A stretch of DNA of 38,418 nucleotides from an uncultured Lachnospiraceae bacterium (GTDB lineage Bacteria; Bacillota; Clostridia; Lachnospirales; Lachnospiraceae), in the NCBI GenBank assembly GCA_910578845.1, contig CAJTSL010000006.1, positions 1-38,418 on the forward strand. The letters are read 5' to 3'. How positions within the stretch are numbered: position 1 is the stretch's first letter; each line of letters opens with the position of its first letter. A program made the position numbers and the translations under genes. Below, piece after piece: positions 23,736 to 31,087 of the stretch. The notes below the pieces were generated by a model that saw only the letters and a program-made list of their open reading frames with translations, did no database searches and had not been told where the DNA came from.

Positions 23736-25157
23736 GTGCAAAATGAGAATAGAATGACAACATCTTTAGAAGAAAGCATGAGCTATCTAAGAGAGAGGCT
23801 ACAACCGGATGCCAGTTTTGATATTGTCTATAGGGTGATAGAGATCGGCGGCAAACGGGCATGTATCTATTTTGTGGATGGCTTCTGCAAAGATGATCTG
23901 ATGATGAAGCTTCTGCAATATTTTATCAGCATCAAACCGGAAGATATGCCACAAACCGCTTATGAGATGGCGAAAAAGGCGACGCCATATGTAGAGATAG
24001 ATTTAAAAGATAAATGGGATGATATTTTCTACAATATCTTGTCGGGCGTCTTTGCGCTTTTCATCGAAGGCTATGATAGATGCGTTCTGATTGATTCAAG
24101 GACATATCCGGCAAGAAGTGTTTCAGAACCGGAGAAAGATAAGACTCTGAGAGGATCGAAAGATGGGTTCGTAGAAACAGTTGTCTTTAATACGGCGCTC
24201 ATACGCCGTAGGATCAGAAGCACCCAGCTGCGTATGGAAATGATGAACGCCGGGAAGAGCTCTAGGACGGATATTGTGCTTTGTTATATGGATAACCGGG
24301 TTGACCATAAGTTTTTGGAGAAGATTAAAAAGAGGATTTCAGAGATCAAAGTAGATGCCCTGACGATGAACCAGGAGAGCCTTGCGGAATGCCTATACCA
24401 AAGGAGCTGGTTTAATCCTTTTCCAAAGTTTAAGTTTACAGAGAGGCCGGATACGGCATCGGCGCAAATTTTAGAGGGCGATATCATTGTCCTGGTAGAC
24501 AATTCCCCTTCGGCAATGATCATACCGACATCTATTTTCGACATTATGGAAGAAGCGGATGACTATTATTTCCCACCGATCACGGGGACGTATTTGCGTC
24601 TTTCCCGGTTCTTAATCGGCATTCTGACATATTTGATTACGCCGACGTATCTGCTGCTAATGCAGAATCCCGAATGGATACCGGAGTCTTTTCGTTTCAT
24701 TATGTTAAAAGAGGAATCTAATATACCTCTCATCATGCAATTTTTGATATTGGAGCTGGCTATTGACGGATTAAAATTGGCGGCGATCAATACGCCGAAT
24801 ATGCTAAGCACACCGTTAAGTGTGATGGCGGCGCTGGTGCTAGGCGAGTTTTCCGTCAACAGTGGCTGGTTCAATAGTGAAGTCATGTTATATATGGCGT
24901 TTGTGGCAATTGCCAATTATACGCAGTCGAGTTATGAATTAGGATATGCATTAAAATTCATGCGTATCCTGAATCTGATCCTGACAGCGATCTTCAACGT
25001 GTACGGGTATGTGGCGGCTATTTTGGTTCTGCTGCTATCCATTATCTTCAATAAGACATTATCGGATAAAAGCTATATTTATCCCATCCTGCCCTTGAAT
25101 CCGAGGCAGTTTGCCAAACGCTTCTTACGCCTGCGGTTACCGGAAGCGAAAGAATAG
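23736..25157 (+). CDS. Spore germination protein, GerA/SpoVAF family A subunit
   Basis: Inner spore membrane protein of the GerA-type germinant receptor family, or of the related SpoVAF. The N-terminal hydrophilic half (about 1-270) has the GerA signatures GFCKDDLM, EGDIIVLVDNSPSAMIIP and the later ADDYYFPPITGTYLRL. The C-terminal half has about five helices, including TPNMLSTPLSVMAALVLGEF. The end PLNPRQFAKRFLRLRLPE is typical. The start is not certain: GTG 23736 follows GGAAGGAG, while ATG 23712 has no site and lies in the terminator stem; ATG 23754 is also possible. No B or C subunit gene is adjacent, so it may act alone or as an accessory like SpoVAF. Confidence 0.85.
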   Translation: MQNENRMTTSLEESMSYLRERLQPDASFDIVYRVIEIGGKRACIYFVDGFCKDDLMMKLLQYFISIKPEDMPQTAYEMAKKATPYVEIDLKDKWDDIFYNILSGVFALFIEGYDRCVLIDSRTYPARSVSEPEKDKTLRGSKDGFVETVVFNTALIRRRIRSTQLRMEMMNAGKSSRTDIVLCYMDNRVDHKFLEKIKKRISEIKVDALTMNQESLAECLYQRSWFNPFPKFKFTERPDTASAQILEGDIIVLVDNSPSAMIIPTSIFDIMEEADDYYFPPITGTYLRLSRFLIGILTYLITPTYLLLMQNPEWIPESFRFIMLKEESNIPLIMQFLILELAIDGLKLAAINTPNMLSTPLSVMAALVLGEFSVNSGWFNSEVMLYMAFVAIANYTQSSYELGYALKFMRILNLILTAIFNVYGYVAAILVLLLSIIFNKTLSDKSYIYPILPLNPRQFAKRFLRLRLPEAKE

Positions 25158-25232
25158 CGGTGATTTGAGGCGTAACGGGAGCATTTTGATACGGGCAACA
25201 GGCCTTGGTGATGAAGCCGCTTGTCTTATGTA

Positions 25233-25261
25233 TTGACAATGATCTGACAGATAGCTATGAT
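25233..25261 (+). promoter_or_regulatory. Near-consensus promoter (TTGACA-17-TATGAT) of the candidate RNA
   Basis: TTGACA (25233-25238) and TATGAT (25256-25261) are exactly 17 bases apart. The expected start, about seven bases on, is G25268, the first base of the left arm of the long inverted repeat. This coincidence supports a dedicated RNA gene. Confidence 0.75.
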
Positions 25262-25267
25262 AAAAAA

Positions 25268-25371
25268 GACAACATCAGTTCTGGGAGGAGTACAGTAAAA
25301 TGTATCGCCAGTGTCTCGGTTCACACATTGTATATCCCGGAGGAACACTTGGCGGCTGATGTTGTCTTTTT
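25268..25371 (+). ncRNA. Candidate ~100-nt structured RNA with paired ends and terminator
   Basis: The predicted transcript begins GACAACATCAG (25268-25278), which is exactly complementary to CTGATGTTGTC (25356-25366), and ends in TTTTT. Inner stems continue: CGCCA-GTGT with ACAC-T-TGGCG, then CTC/GAG and GG/CC with small bulges. A 27-base bulge on the 5' side exposes GGGAGGAG (25283-25290). A second purine-rich site, GGAGGA, is at 25339-25344. The whole thus folds as one long bent hairpin with a terminator base. It could be a free small RNA, possibly dual-function with the 19-codon frame inside, or an attenuated leader for the regulator gene downstream. I do not recognise it as SRP, 6S or any riboswitch class. 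Confidence 0.55.
25300..25359 (+). CDS. Possible 19-residue peptide inside the candidate RNA
   Basis: ATG 25300 stands nine bases after GGGAGGAG and opens MYRQCLGSHIVYPGGTLGG, ending at a TGA inside the right arm of the terminator stem. A ribosome on this frame would disturb that stem. There is no run of one amino acid as in classical attenuation peptides, and no AgrD-like leader and tail. It may be a leader peptide, a small functional peptide or chance. Confidence 0.3.
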   Translation: MYRQCLGSHIVYPGGTLGG

Positions 25372-25402
25372 GTGACATTTCAACAGGGTTTGGTGACATT
25401 TC
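25372..25402 (+). promoter_or_regulatory. Candidate LytTR-type operator: two direct repeats, 21-bp period
   Basis: GTGACATTTC occurs at 25372-25381 and 25393-25402, exactly 21 bp apart, so both face the same side of the helix. LytTR regulators (AgrA, ComE, VirR types) bind pairs of about 9-bp direct repeats with this period. A TATGAT -10 follows at about 25426-25431, with only a weak -35 (GGTACA), as expected for an activated promoter. The gene downstream encodes a LytTR regulator, which suggests autoregulation. Confidence 0.6.
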
Positions 25403-25478
25403 GGGTACAATCGCGGTTTTTTATGTTATGATAAGAATCATTCCGCAATCAATTAGTAGAAAAGGATGGGGGATACGT

Positions 25479-26180
25479 GTGAACATTGCTATATGCGATG
25501 ATGAAGAACTGATCCGCGAGCAGATGAAAGAATTGATACAAAGCCAGCACATTAAGTGCCAGATTGATGATTTTGATTCCGGCGCAGAACTTCTTGCCGC
25601 AGGACAGTTTGATATCATATTCCTGGATATCCATATGGATGGCATGAATGGCATGGAGACGGCAAAAGCACTGAAAGCACGGGAAGATCCGGCAGTTTTG
25701 GTTTTTATTACAGGACTGAAAGAATATGTATTTGACGCTTTTGATGTTTCTGCATTCCATTATCTGCTAAAGCCGGTGCGGGAAGAAAAATTTGCGGCAG
25801 TTTTTGCCAGTGCCATAGAGGAAGCAAGAAAGCGAAACAAAAATAAAACGGAGTATTTATTAATCCGGACAAGAAGTCGTTGCACCAAGGTCTTACAGCC
25901 GCAGATCCTGTATATCGAAAGCCGGGGCAGAAAGGCATTAGTCCATACTATAAGAGAAGTAGTAGAAATGTATGCGACAATGATCCGCTTGGAAGAATTG
26001 TTATGCGAAGACTTTTTCCGGTGTCATAGAAGCTATTATGTTAATTTAGCCCATATCAGAGGATATAACAGCAATAGCCTTACGTTGAGCAATGGAGAGG
26101 ATATCTATCTGGCGAAGGAAAAATATCAGGAATTTGTCAAGACGTATATGCGGTTTCTGAAAGAAGAGCCTAGAAACTAG
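25479..26180 (+). CDS. LytTR-family response regulator
   Basis: A 233-residue two-component regulator. The receiver domain (1-120) has acidic CDDEE (residues 6-10), the phosphoacceptor Asp50 in FDIIFLDIHMDGMNG, and the conserved Lys in YLLKPV. The LytTR DNA-binding domain (about 130-233) shows ILYIESRGRKALVHT, FFRCHRSYYVNLAHI and the final YMRFL. GTG 25479 is chosen: AAAGGATGGGGG lies upstream and VNIAICDDEE is the usual N-terminus; the frame is open further upstream, but through the RNA and operator. A pair of 21-bp-spaced repeats precedes the gene and a truncated kinase gene follows directly. Confidence 0.92.
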   Translation: MNIAICDDEELIREQMKELIQSQHIKCQIDDFDSGAELLAAGQFDIIFLDIHMDGMNGMETAKALKAREDPAVLVFITGLKEYVFDAFDVSAFHYLLKPVREEKFAAVFASAIEEARKRNKNKTEYLLIRTRSRCTKVLQPQILYIESRGRKALVHTIREVVEMYATMIRLEELLCEDFFRCHRSYYVNLAHIRGYNSNSLTLSNGEDIYLAKEKYQEFVKTYMRFLKEEPRN

Positions 26181-26181
26181 G

Positions 26182-26853
26182 ATGCCTGGTGTGGCACTGT
26201 TGCATTGGAATTTAGTGCGTATGGAGCAAGGACATATTACATACGATGATTATGTTAAAATAACAGTAGTAATTGAAATCTTGATGCTTTTTTTGCTACA
26301 TCTTATTTTTATATTGGCACTATTTTTCTTGCTGCGCGTGATCATGTTTAGTACGGAAAGAGAAACACTTGTTATTTTATGTGATAAATATCCGATACTG
26401 CCTGTTATTGTATTAGCGATGTTTCTTTTCTCTATACATTCGATCCCGTATGGGATCAGACAGTTCCAGGATATCATAGACTGGAACCGGGATAAGAGCA
26501 ATAGAGCCGTTATGGAGAAACAGATTAAGGGCATGCAGGAACATATAGAAGAAATCGAACATATCCATGCAGGCATCCGCAGCATGAAACACGATATGAG
26601 GAATACGATCGCCATTGTGGCGCGGCTTGCCGCGACAGAAAGCGGGGATGCAAAGAGAAGACTACAGGAATACCTTGTAGCGGATGTTCTGTTAACGATG
26701 AAAAAACATGAACTTGAGCGTAGCATAGAAGGGGCGTCGATAGATGCCGATGGCTTGCAAACGGCGGAGAAGTATTATGGCGCCATTGACTGGATGGCAG
26801 ACGAAGCGATATTTATTTTGTCGATCATGATGACAAATGAAGATCGCAGGTAA
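26182..26853 (+). pseudogene. Truncated GHKL-type sensor histidine kinase
   Basis: Partner-type kinase of the preceding regulator, but incomplete. Two or three helices (about residues 25-62 and 72-92) lead into a coiled coil (KQIKGMQEHIEEIEHIHAGI) and the phosphoacceptor box SMKHDMRNTIAI. Similarity fades after VLLTMKKHELERS, and the protein ends at 223 residues. The whole HATPase domain (N and G boxes) is missing, and the membrane part is shorter than the usual five to seven helices. The remaining product might still dimerise or be phosphorylated in trans. It starts directly after the regulator stop with a weak binding site; ATG 26221 is an alternative. Deletion rather than a simple frameshift is likely, because the next gene begins 40 bases later. 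Confidence 0.7.
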
Positions 26854-26893
26854 GAAGGATGCATAGTTATCTGTATGAAAGGAAGGGGAAAAA

Positions 26894-27364
26894 ATGTATA
26901 TTCATTCACTTGGGGCGGACAGAGGAACATCGCATGCGATTGGGAATGCGGACCAGAAGACAATAACCGCGTCGTCGTATACGAATGTGATGAAGAAAGC
27001 GTTGGCAAAGCAGAGCGGCACAGTTAATGCAGCTTCTTATGCACGTGCAGGAGACATTATACTCAGGGAAGCGCTAGAGAAAATGGAGGCAGACCCGGAA
27101 TGGGGCGAAGCGGTTATGGAAAAAGTAAAAAGCGCTACGCCATATCAGGACATAGCGGATGTTTATGATTATTTGGGAGCAGGACAGTCGGGGTTACGGG
27201 GATACTTGCTCCAGAATATGATAAGCGGAAGCTATTTGCCGTATGATAGGATGGGCCTTTTGGGTTATTCGACAATGGGGTTAGGAAGCCTGGCTGCGGC
27301 ATCTTATGGAAATGTCATGAATGGGGGATATGGGAATAGCTTATTAGGAAATTGGACATTATAA
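26894..27364 (+). CDS. Conserved-looking protein of unknown function, Gly-rich C-terminus
   Basis: A 156-residue soluble protein that I do not recognise. GGAAGGGGAAAAA precedes ATG 26894. Residues 1-35 are polar with many Ser and Thr (TITASSYTNVMKKALAKQ). A helical region with ILREALEKMEADPEWGEAVMEKV and TPYQDIADVYDYL follows, and the last 60 residues are rich in Gly, Leu, Tyr and Ser (MGLLGYSTMGLGSLAAASYGNVMNGGYGNS). There is no signal peptide or clear membrane helix. It lies after the two-component remnant and before a strong terminator. Codon use is like its neighbours, so it is likely a real gene. Confidence 0.7.
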   Translation: MYIHSLGADRGTSHAIGNADQKTITASSYTNVMKKALAKQSGTVNAASYARAGDIILREALEKMEADPEWGEAVMEKVKSATPYQDIADVYDYLGAGQSGLRGYLLQNMISGSYLPYDRMGLLGYSTMGLGSLAAASYGNVMNGGYGNSLLGNWTL

Positions 27365-27416
27365 GGCAGGAGCAAAAGAGAGTTTCTAGGTTTCATAGGT
27401 ATCACTGGGTTTGCGG

Positions 27417-27473
27417 GCGCATATACATTAACGAAGAAATATTTCGGGTTTAGTGTATGTGCGCTTTTTCTTT
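27417..27473 (+). terminator. Terminator overlapping the upstream start codon of the carboxypeptidase gene
   Basis: GCGCATATACATTAA (27417-27431) pairs with TTTAGTGTATGTGCGC (27449-27464) with G-T wobbles. CGAA/TTCG extends the stem inward, and TTTTTCTTT follows. The ATG at 27457 lies inside the right arm. Confidence 0.75.
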
Positions 27474-28731
27474 GATCAAATCCAATATAGGTAGAAAAAT
27501 TATTCTGATGCTGATAGTTCTGATGATGTTCGTGGCAGGAAAATCCATGATGGAGGTGCAGGCCGATACGGCTAAAACGGGTATACAGCCGGAAGGGAAG
27601 GAGGAACTACAGCTTTATGCGCAGGCGGCAGTGCTTTTAGATGCCGATTCCGGACGTGTCTTATATGGCAAAAATGAAAATGAGGTGCTGCCAATGGCAA
27701 GTACCACGAAAATCATGACTTGCATCGTGGCGTTAGAATACGGTAATGTGGATGATATTATAGAAGTATCTGCCTATGCGGCTAGTATGCCGAAAGTGAA
27801 ACTGTATGTGAAACAGGGAGAAAAATACCGGCTGGGCGATTTATTATATTCTTTGATGTTAGAATCTCACAATGATTCCGCAGTGGTGATTGCGGAGGCA
27901 ATAGGAGGGAGCATAGAAGGATTTGCAGAAATGATGAATCAGAAAGCACGTGATATCGGGTGTTATGATACTTATTTTATTACGCCAAACGGTTTGGATG
28001 CAATTGTCAATGAAACTGGCAAGATTCATTCCACAACAGCCAGGGACTTAGCGAAGATTATGGCGTATTGTGTGAAGGATTCTGCTGCAAAAGAAGCTTT
28101 TCTGGATATAACGCAGACGAAAGAATATGAGTTCCAGGATGCAGAGGGCAAAAGAAGCTTTCACTGTAGCAACCATAACAGTTTTTTAAGCATGATGGAA
28201 GAAGCGGTTTCCGGTAAAACAGGATTTACGAATAAAGCGGGATACTGTTATGTAGGGGCAATCGAAAGCGAAGGCAGGACTTTTACAGTGGCTTTGCTCG
28301 CATGTGGATGGCCGAATCATAAGACGTATAAATGGAGCGATATGAAAAAGCTTTCAGCTTATGGAATGGAGAATTACGAATACAGGAATATTTTTGAAGA
28401 GAAGCAATTTGATGCGATCCCCGTAGTGAACGGCGCTGCAGGGAAAGACGCTTCTCCTTATGAGAATGCGCTTGTGGAAGTGGCATTGGACGATCAGGAG
28501 GATAGCAGCCTATCTTACCTGCTTTGCCCCCAAGATAATGTTGAGGTAAGAACAAGCGTGGTAAAGGAACTTGAAGCGCCTGTTGCCCCGGGAGACCAAG
28601 TGGGAAAAGTTTCTTATTATTTGAACCAGGAACTTGTGAAAGAATATGCGATCGTTGCTACCGGAGAAGTAGAGGCTATTGATTATCCGTGGGTTTTGCG
28701 ATATATCCTGAAGCTTTTTGCGCCAGGCTGA
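27457..28731 (+). CDS. Serine-type D-alanyl-D-alanine carboxypeptidase (PBP5/DacF-like)
   Basis: Removes the terminal D-Ala from peptidoglycan stem peptides outside the membrane. After a signal peptide (hydrophobic IILMLIVLMMFVAG, cut near VQA), the three active-site motifs are in order: STTK (Ser82-Lys85), SHN (137-139) and KTG (254-256), numbered from ATG 27457. A C-terminal beta domain (about 310-400) precedes a short end with a possible amphipathic anchor (YPWVLRYILKLF). ATG 27457 lies in the arm of a terminator and has no binding site; ATG 27508, with TAGGTAG upstream, is a good alternative and keeps the hydrophobic core. Sporulation paralogues (DacB, DacF) are of the same type, so a spore cortex role is possible. 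Confidence 0.9.
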   Translation: MCAFSLIKSNIGRKIILMLIVLMMFVAGKSMMEVQADTAKTGIQPEGKEELQLYAQAAVLLDADSGRVLYGKNENEVLPMASTTKIMTCIVALEYGNVDDIIEVSAYAASMPKVKLYVKQGEKYRLGDLLYSLMLESHNDSAVVIAEAIGGSIEGFAEMMNQKARDIGCYDTYFITPNGLDAIVNETGKIHSTTARDLAKIMAYCVKDSAAKEAFLDITQTKEYEFQDAEGKRSFHCSNHNSFLSMMEEAVSGKTGFTNKAGYCYVGAIESEGRTFTVALLACGWPNHKTYKWSDMKKLSAYGMENYEYRNIFEEKQFDAIPVVNGAAGKDASPYENALVEVALDDQEDSSLSYLLCPQDNVEVRTSVVKELEAPVAPGDQVGKVSYYLNQELVKEYAIVATGEVEAIDYPWVLRYILKLFAPG

Positions 28732-28744
28732 TTGAAGCACGATG

Positions 28745-28773
28745 AAAAAAATGCTAATACCTTGCATATTTTT
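28745..28773 (+). terminator. Likely terminator after the carboxypeptidase gene
   Basis: AAAAAATGC (28746-28754) can pair with GCATATTTTT (28764-28773) with a small bulge, ending in T residues. The stem is AT-rich and weak. The rest of the gap to 28870 has no clear promoter hexamers that I trust. Confidence 0.45.
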
Positions 28774-28869
28774 GAAATTATATCTGGTCGTTTTCAGGAT
28801 TATATGTTACACTAGATTATGTGTGTATATGTTTCTATTATTTTTAAGAGATAAATGGAGGGCTGAAAA

Positions 28870-30297
28870 ATGAGTACTACTTCTCAAGCGGGTCAAAGAA
28901 TTAATGCTTTGCTCGATGAAAACAGTTTCGTTGAGATTGGTGCGCTTGTTACAGCAAGAGCAACGGATTTCAACCTGAAACAAACAGAAACTCCTTCAGA
29001 CGGTGTCATTACCGGCTATGGAGTAATTGAAGGCAATCTTGTGTATGTATACAGCCAGGATGCTTCCGTTTTAAATGGGACAGTTGGCGAAATGCATGCG
29101 AAGAAGATTGCAAACCTCTATGACTTGGCGATGAAAATGGGAGCGCCGGTAATTGGTCTGCTCGATTCTGCGGGTCTTAGATTACAAGAAGCAACGGATG
29201 CGTTGAACGGATTTGGCGAAATTTATAGGAAACAGGCGCTGGCATCTGGCGTGATCCCGCAGATTACAGCAGTATTTGGGACTTGTGGCGGCGGACTTGC
29301 CATTGTTCCAGGACTGACGGATTTCACATTTATGGAATCTGCTAAAGCAAAATTATTTGTAAATTCTCCAAATGCACTAGAAGGCAATGAGATTTCCAAG
29401 TGTGATACGAGCGCGGCCGCATTCCAGAGTGAAGAAGCAGGCAATGTAGATGTTGTTGCGGATGAAGCTTCCATTCTTGCACAGATCAGACAGTTAGTAG
29501 CGATGCTGCCTGCAAATAATGCGGAGATTGCAATTTCTGATTGTACAGATGATTTGAACAGAGGATGCCCGGAAATAGTAAACTGTGTTGGCGATACTTC
29601 TATTGCGCTTTCTCAGATTGCAGATAACGGGATCTTTGTAGAAGTAAAACAAAATTATGCAAAAGACATGGTAGCAGGCTTTCTGAAATTAAATGGCGCT
29701 ACGATAGGTGCAGTGGCAAACCGGACGCAAGTATGTGACGATAAGGGTGAAGTTGTAGAGAAATTTGATGCAGCATTATCTGCAAAAGGTGCGGAGAAAG
29801 CGGCAGATTTCATTAATTTCTGTGACGCTTTTGAAATCCCGGTGCTTTCTTTGACTAACGTAAAAAGCTTTGCAGCTACAAAATGCTCTGAAAAGAGAAT
29901 GGCGAAAGCAGTAGCGAAACTTACATATGCGTTTGCTAATGCGACTGTACCGAAGGTAAATGTTATCCTTGATAAGGCATACGGCAGCGCTTATGTAGCG
30001 ATGAATTCCAAAGCAATCGGCGCAGATATCACAATGGCATGGCCGGATGCGGAAGTTGGTACGATGGATGCCCTTTTAGCGGCTAAGATCATCTGTGACG
30101 GACAAGGTTCCGAAGCAATCAACGCGTGTGCAAAAGAGTACGCGGCTTTGCAGAATAATGTGACAAGCGCTGCAAAGAGAGGCTATGTAGACCAGATTGT
30201 AGAACCTGTCGATACCAGGAAATATATCATCGGCGCTTTTGAAATGCTTGCAACAAAAAGTGAAGGCCGTCCGGAGAAAAAACACGGAACAGTTTAG
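28870..30297 (+). CDS. Carboxyltransferase subunit of biotin-dependent decarboxylase/transcarboxylase (MmdA/12S-like)
   Basis: Transfers a carboxyl group between an acyl-CoA and biotin; the family includes methylmalonyl-CoA, glutaconyl-CoA and malonyl/acetyl-CoA enzymes. The 475-residue crotonase-type double domain shows GVITGYGVIEGNLVYVYSQD, then the oxyanion/CoA region FGTCGGGLAIVPGLTDF in the N-half, and AYGSAYVAMNSK with AWPDAEVGTMDA in the C-half, as in 12S-type subunits. GGAGGG lies upstream of ATG 28870. It opens an operon with an OadG-like protein, a biotin carrier, the OadB sodium pump and a 5S-type subunit. Which acyl-CoA it uses cannot be told from the sequence; methylmalonyl-CoA is likely by analogy. 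Confidence 0.85.
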   Translation: MSTTSQAGQRINALLDENSFVEIGALVTARATDFNLKQTETPSDGVITGYGVIEGNLVYVYSQDASVLNGTVGEMHAKKIANLYDLAMKMGAPVIGLLDSAGLRLQEATDALNGFGEIYRKQALASGVIPQITAVFGTCGGGLAIVPGLTDFTFMESAKAKLFVNSPNALEGNEISKCDTSAAAFQSEEAGNVDVVADEASILAQIRQLVAMLPANNAEIAISDCTDDLNRGCPEIVNCVGDTSIALSQIADNGIFVEVKQNYAKDMVAGFLKLNGATIGAVANRTQVCDDKGEVVEKFDAALSAKGAEKAADFINFCDAFEIPVLSLTNVKSFAATKCSEKRMAKAVAKLTYAFANATVPKVNVILDKAYGSAYVAMNSKAIGADITMAWPDAEVGTMDALLAAKIICDGQGSEAINACAKEYAALQNNVTSAAKRGYVDQIVEPVDTRKYIIGAFEMLATKSEGRPEKKHGTV

Positions 30298-30314
30298 AAA
30301 GGATGATACTTAAT

Positions 30315-31028
30315 ATGAAAAAATGGTTAGCAATATTAGGTATGATTACCTGTTTAATTGGACTGACTGCCTGCGGTTCTTCAGAGGCGGTGCCGTCTGA
30401 CTATCCTGTCAGTGAAAGCGCCGCGATAGAAACTGGCATGTATACGGTTGATAATATCTGGCAAATTGTCAACGCGGGCCTGGAAGAAAATGTAGATAAT
30501 GAAGTCATATATAACGGTCTTATCGGTTTTAAAAGCTCGTTAGAAGAGATGGGTAATTATATAGGAACAGATGGTGCTACGGTAGAATATAAGGATGATG
30601 AGATTATCGTCAATGTGAATGTGTTAGGCGAGAAACGTGATGCGGTTGTTGAAGTCATCATTAATAAGGACGGGACAGAGTATATTGGCATTACGACAAA
30701 TGTACAATATACTATGGCAGAGCAGATGCAGAAAGCAGCGCTCAATACTTTGCTTGGTATGGGAACCGTATTTGTTATATTAATCTTGATTAGCCTTATC
30801 ATTTCGTTGTTTGGCCTGATTCCGAAGCTTTTTGATAAGAAGAAAGCGCCGGAACCGGTGAAAGCAGAGAACACGGATAAAGTAGTTGAGCAGATTGCTG
30901 AGGCTGAAGAATTAAATGATGATTTGGAACTGGTAGCTGTTATTTCCGCAGCGGTTGCTGCATATGAAGGCTCTGGTTCAACAGACGGATTTGTAGTAAG
31001 GTCTATTAGAAAAGCACATAAAAAGTAA
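30315..31028 (+). CDS. OadG-like gamma/delta subunit with lipoprotein-type N-terminus
   Basis: A 237-residue small subunit that probably anchors the decarboxylase complex. The N-terminus has a lipobox (LIGLTAC followed by GSS), suggesting lipid attachment outside. An exported domain of about 100 residues follows, then one strong helix (about 148-170, VFVILILISLIISLFG) and a charged tail, with VAVISAAVAAYEG, as in OadG-type proteins, and a basic end (RSIRKAHKK). Classical OadG is only about 80-100 residues and begins with the helix, so the exported domain is an addition. ATG 30315 follows GAAAGGA; ATG 30303 overlaps that site. The gene lies between the carboxyltransferase and biotin carrier genes. 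Confidence 0.7.
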   Translation: MKKWLAILGMITCLIGLTACGSSEAVPSDYPVSESAAIETGMYTVDNIWQIVNAGLEENVDNEVIYNGLIGFKSSLEEMGNYIGTDGATVEYKDDEIIVNVNVLGEKRDAVVEVIINKDGTEYIGITTNVQYTMAEQMQKAALNTLLGMGTVFVILILISLIISLFGLIPKLFDKKKAPEPVKAENTDKVVEQIAEAEELNDDLELVAVISAAVAAYEGSGSTDGFVVRSIRKAHKK

Positions 31029-31087
31029 ATGGTGAAAACATTGCGGCGTGGATGCCGTAAGCTGAAAGAAAGGAATGGTTATTTAAT

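Noticed and set aside
25300..25359. 19-codon ORF as an AgrD-type autoinducer precursor
   Set aside because: No amphipathic leader, no acidic tail and no AgrB-like gene nearby, although a LytTR regulator follows; kept only as a low-confidence peptide.
25268..25371. Candidate RNA as SRP RNA, 6S RNA or a known riboswitch
   Set aside because: The SRP core (GGAAGGAAGC-type loop with its partner) is not present, the length is too short for 6S, and I can place no riboswitch consensus.
25311..25478. Upstream extension of the LytTR regulator reading frame
   Set aside because: The open frame runs through the candidate RNA, terminator and repeat pair; the receiver domain begins at GTG 25479 with a good binding site.
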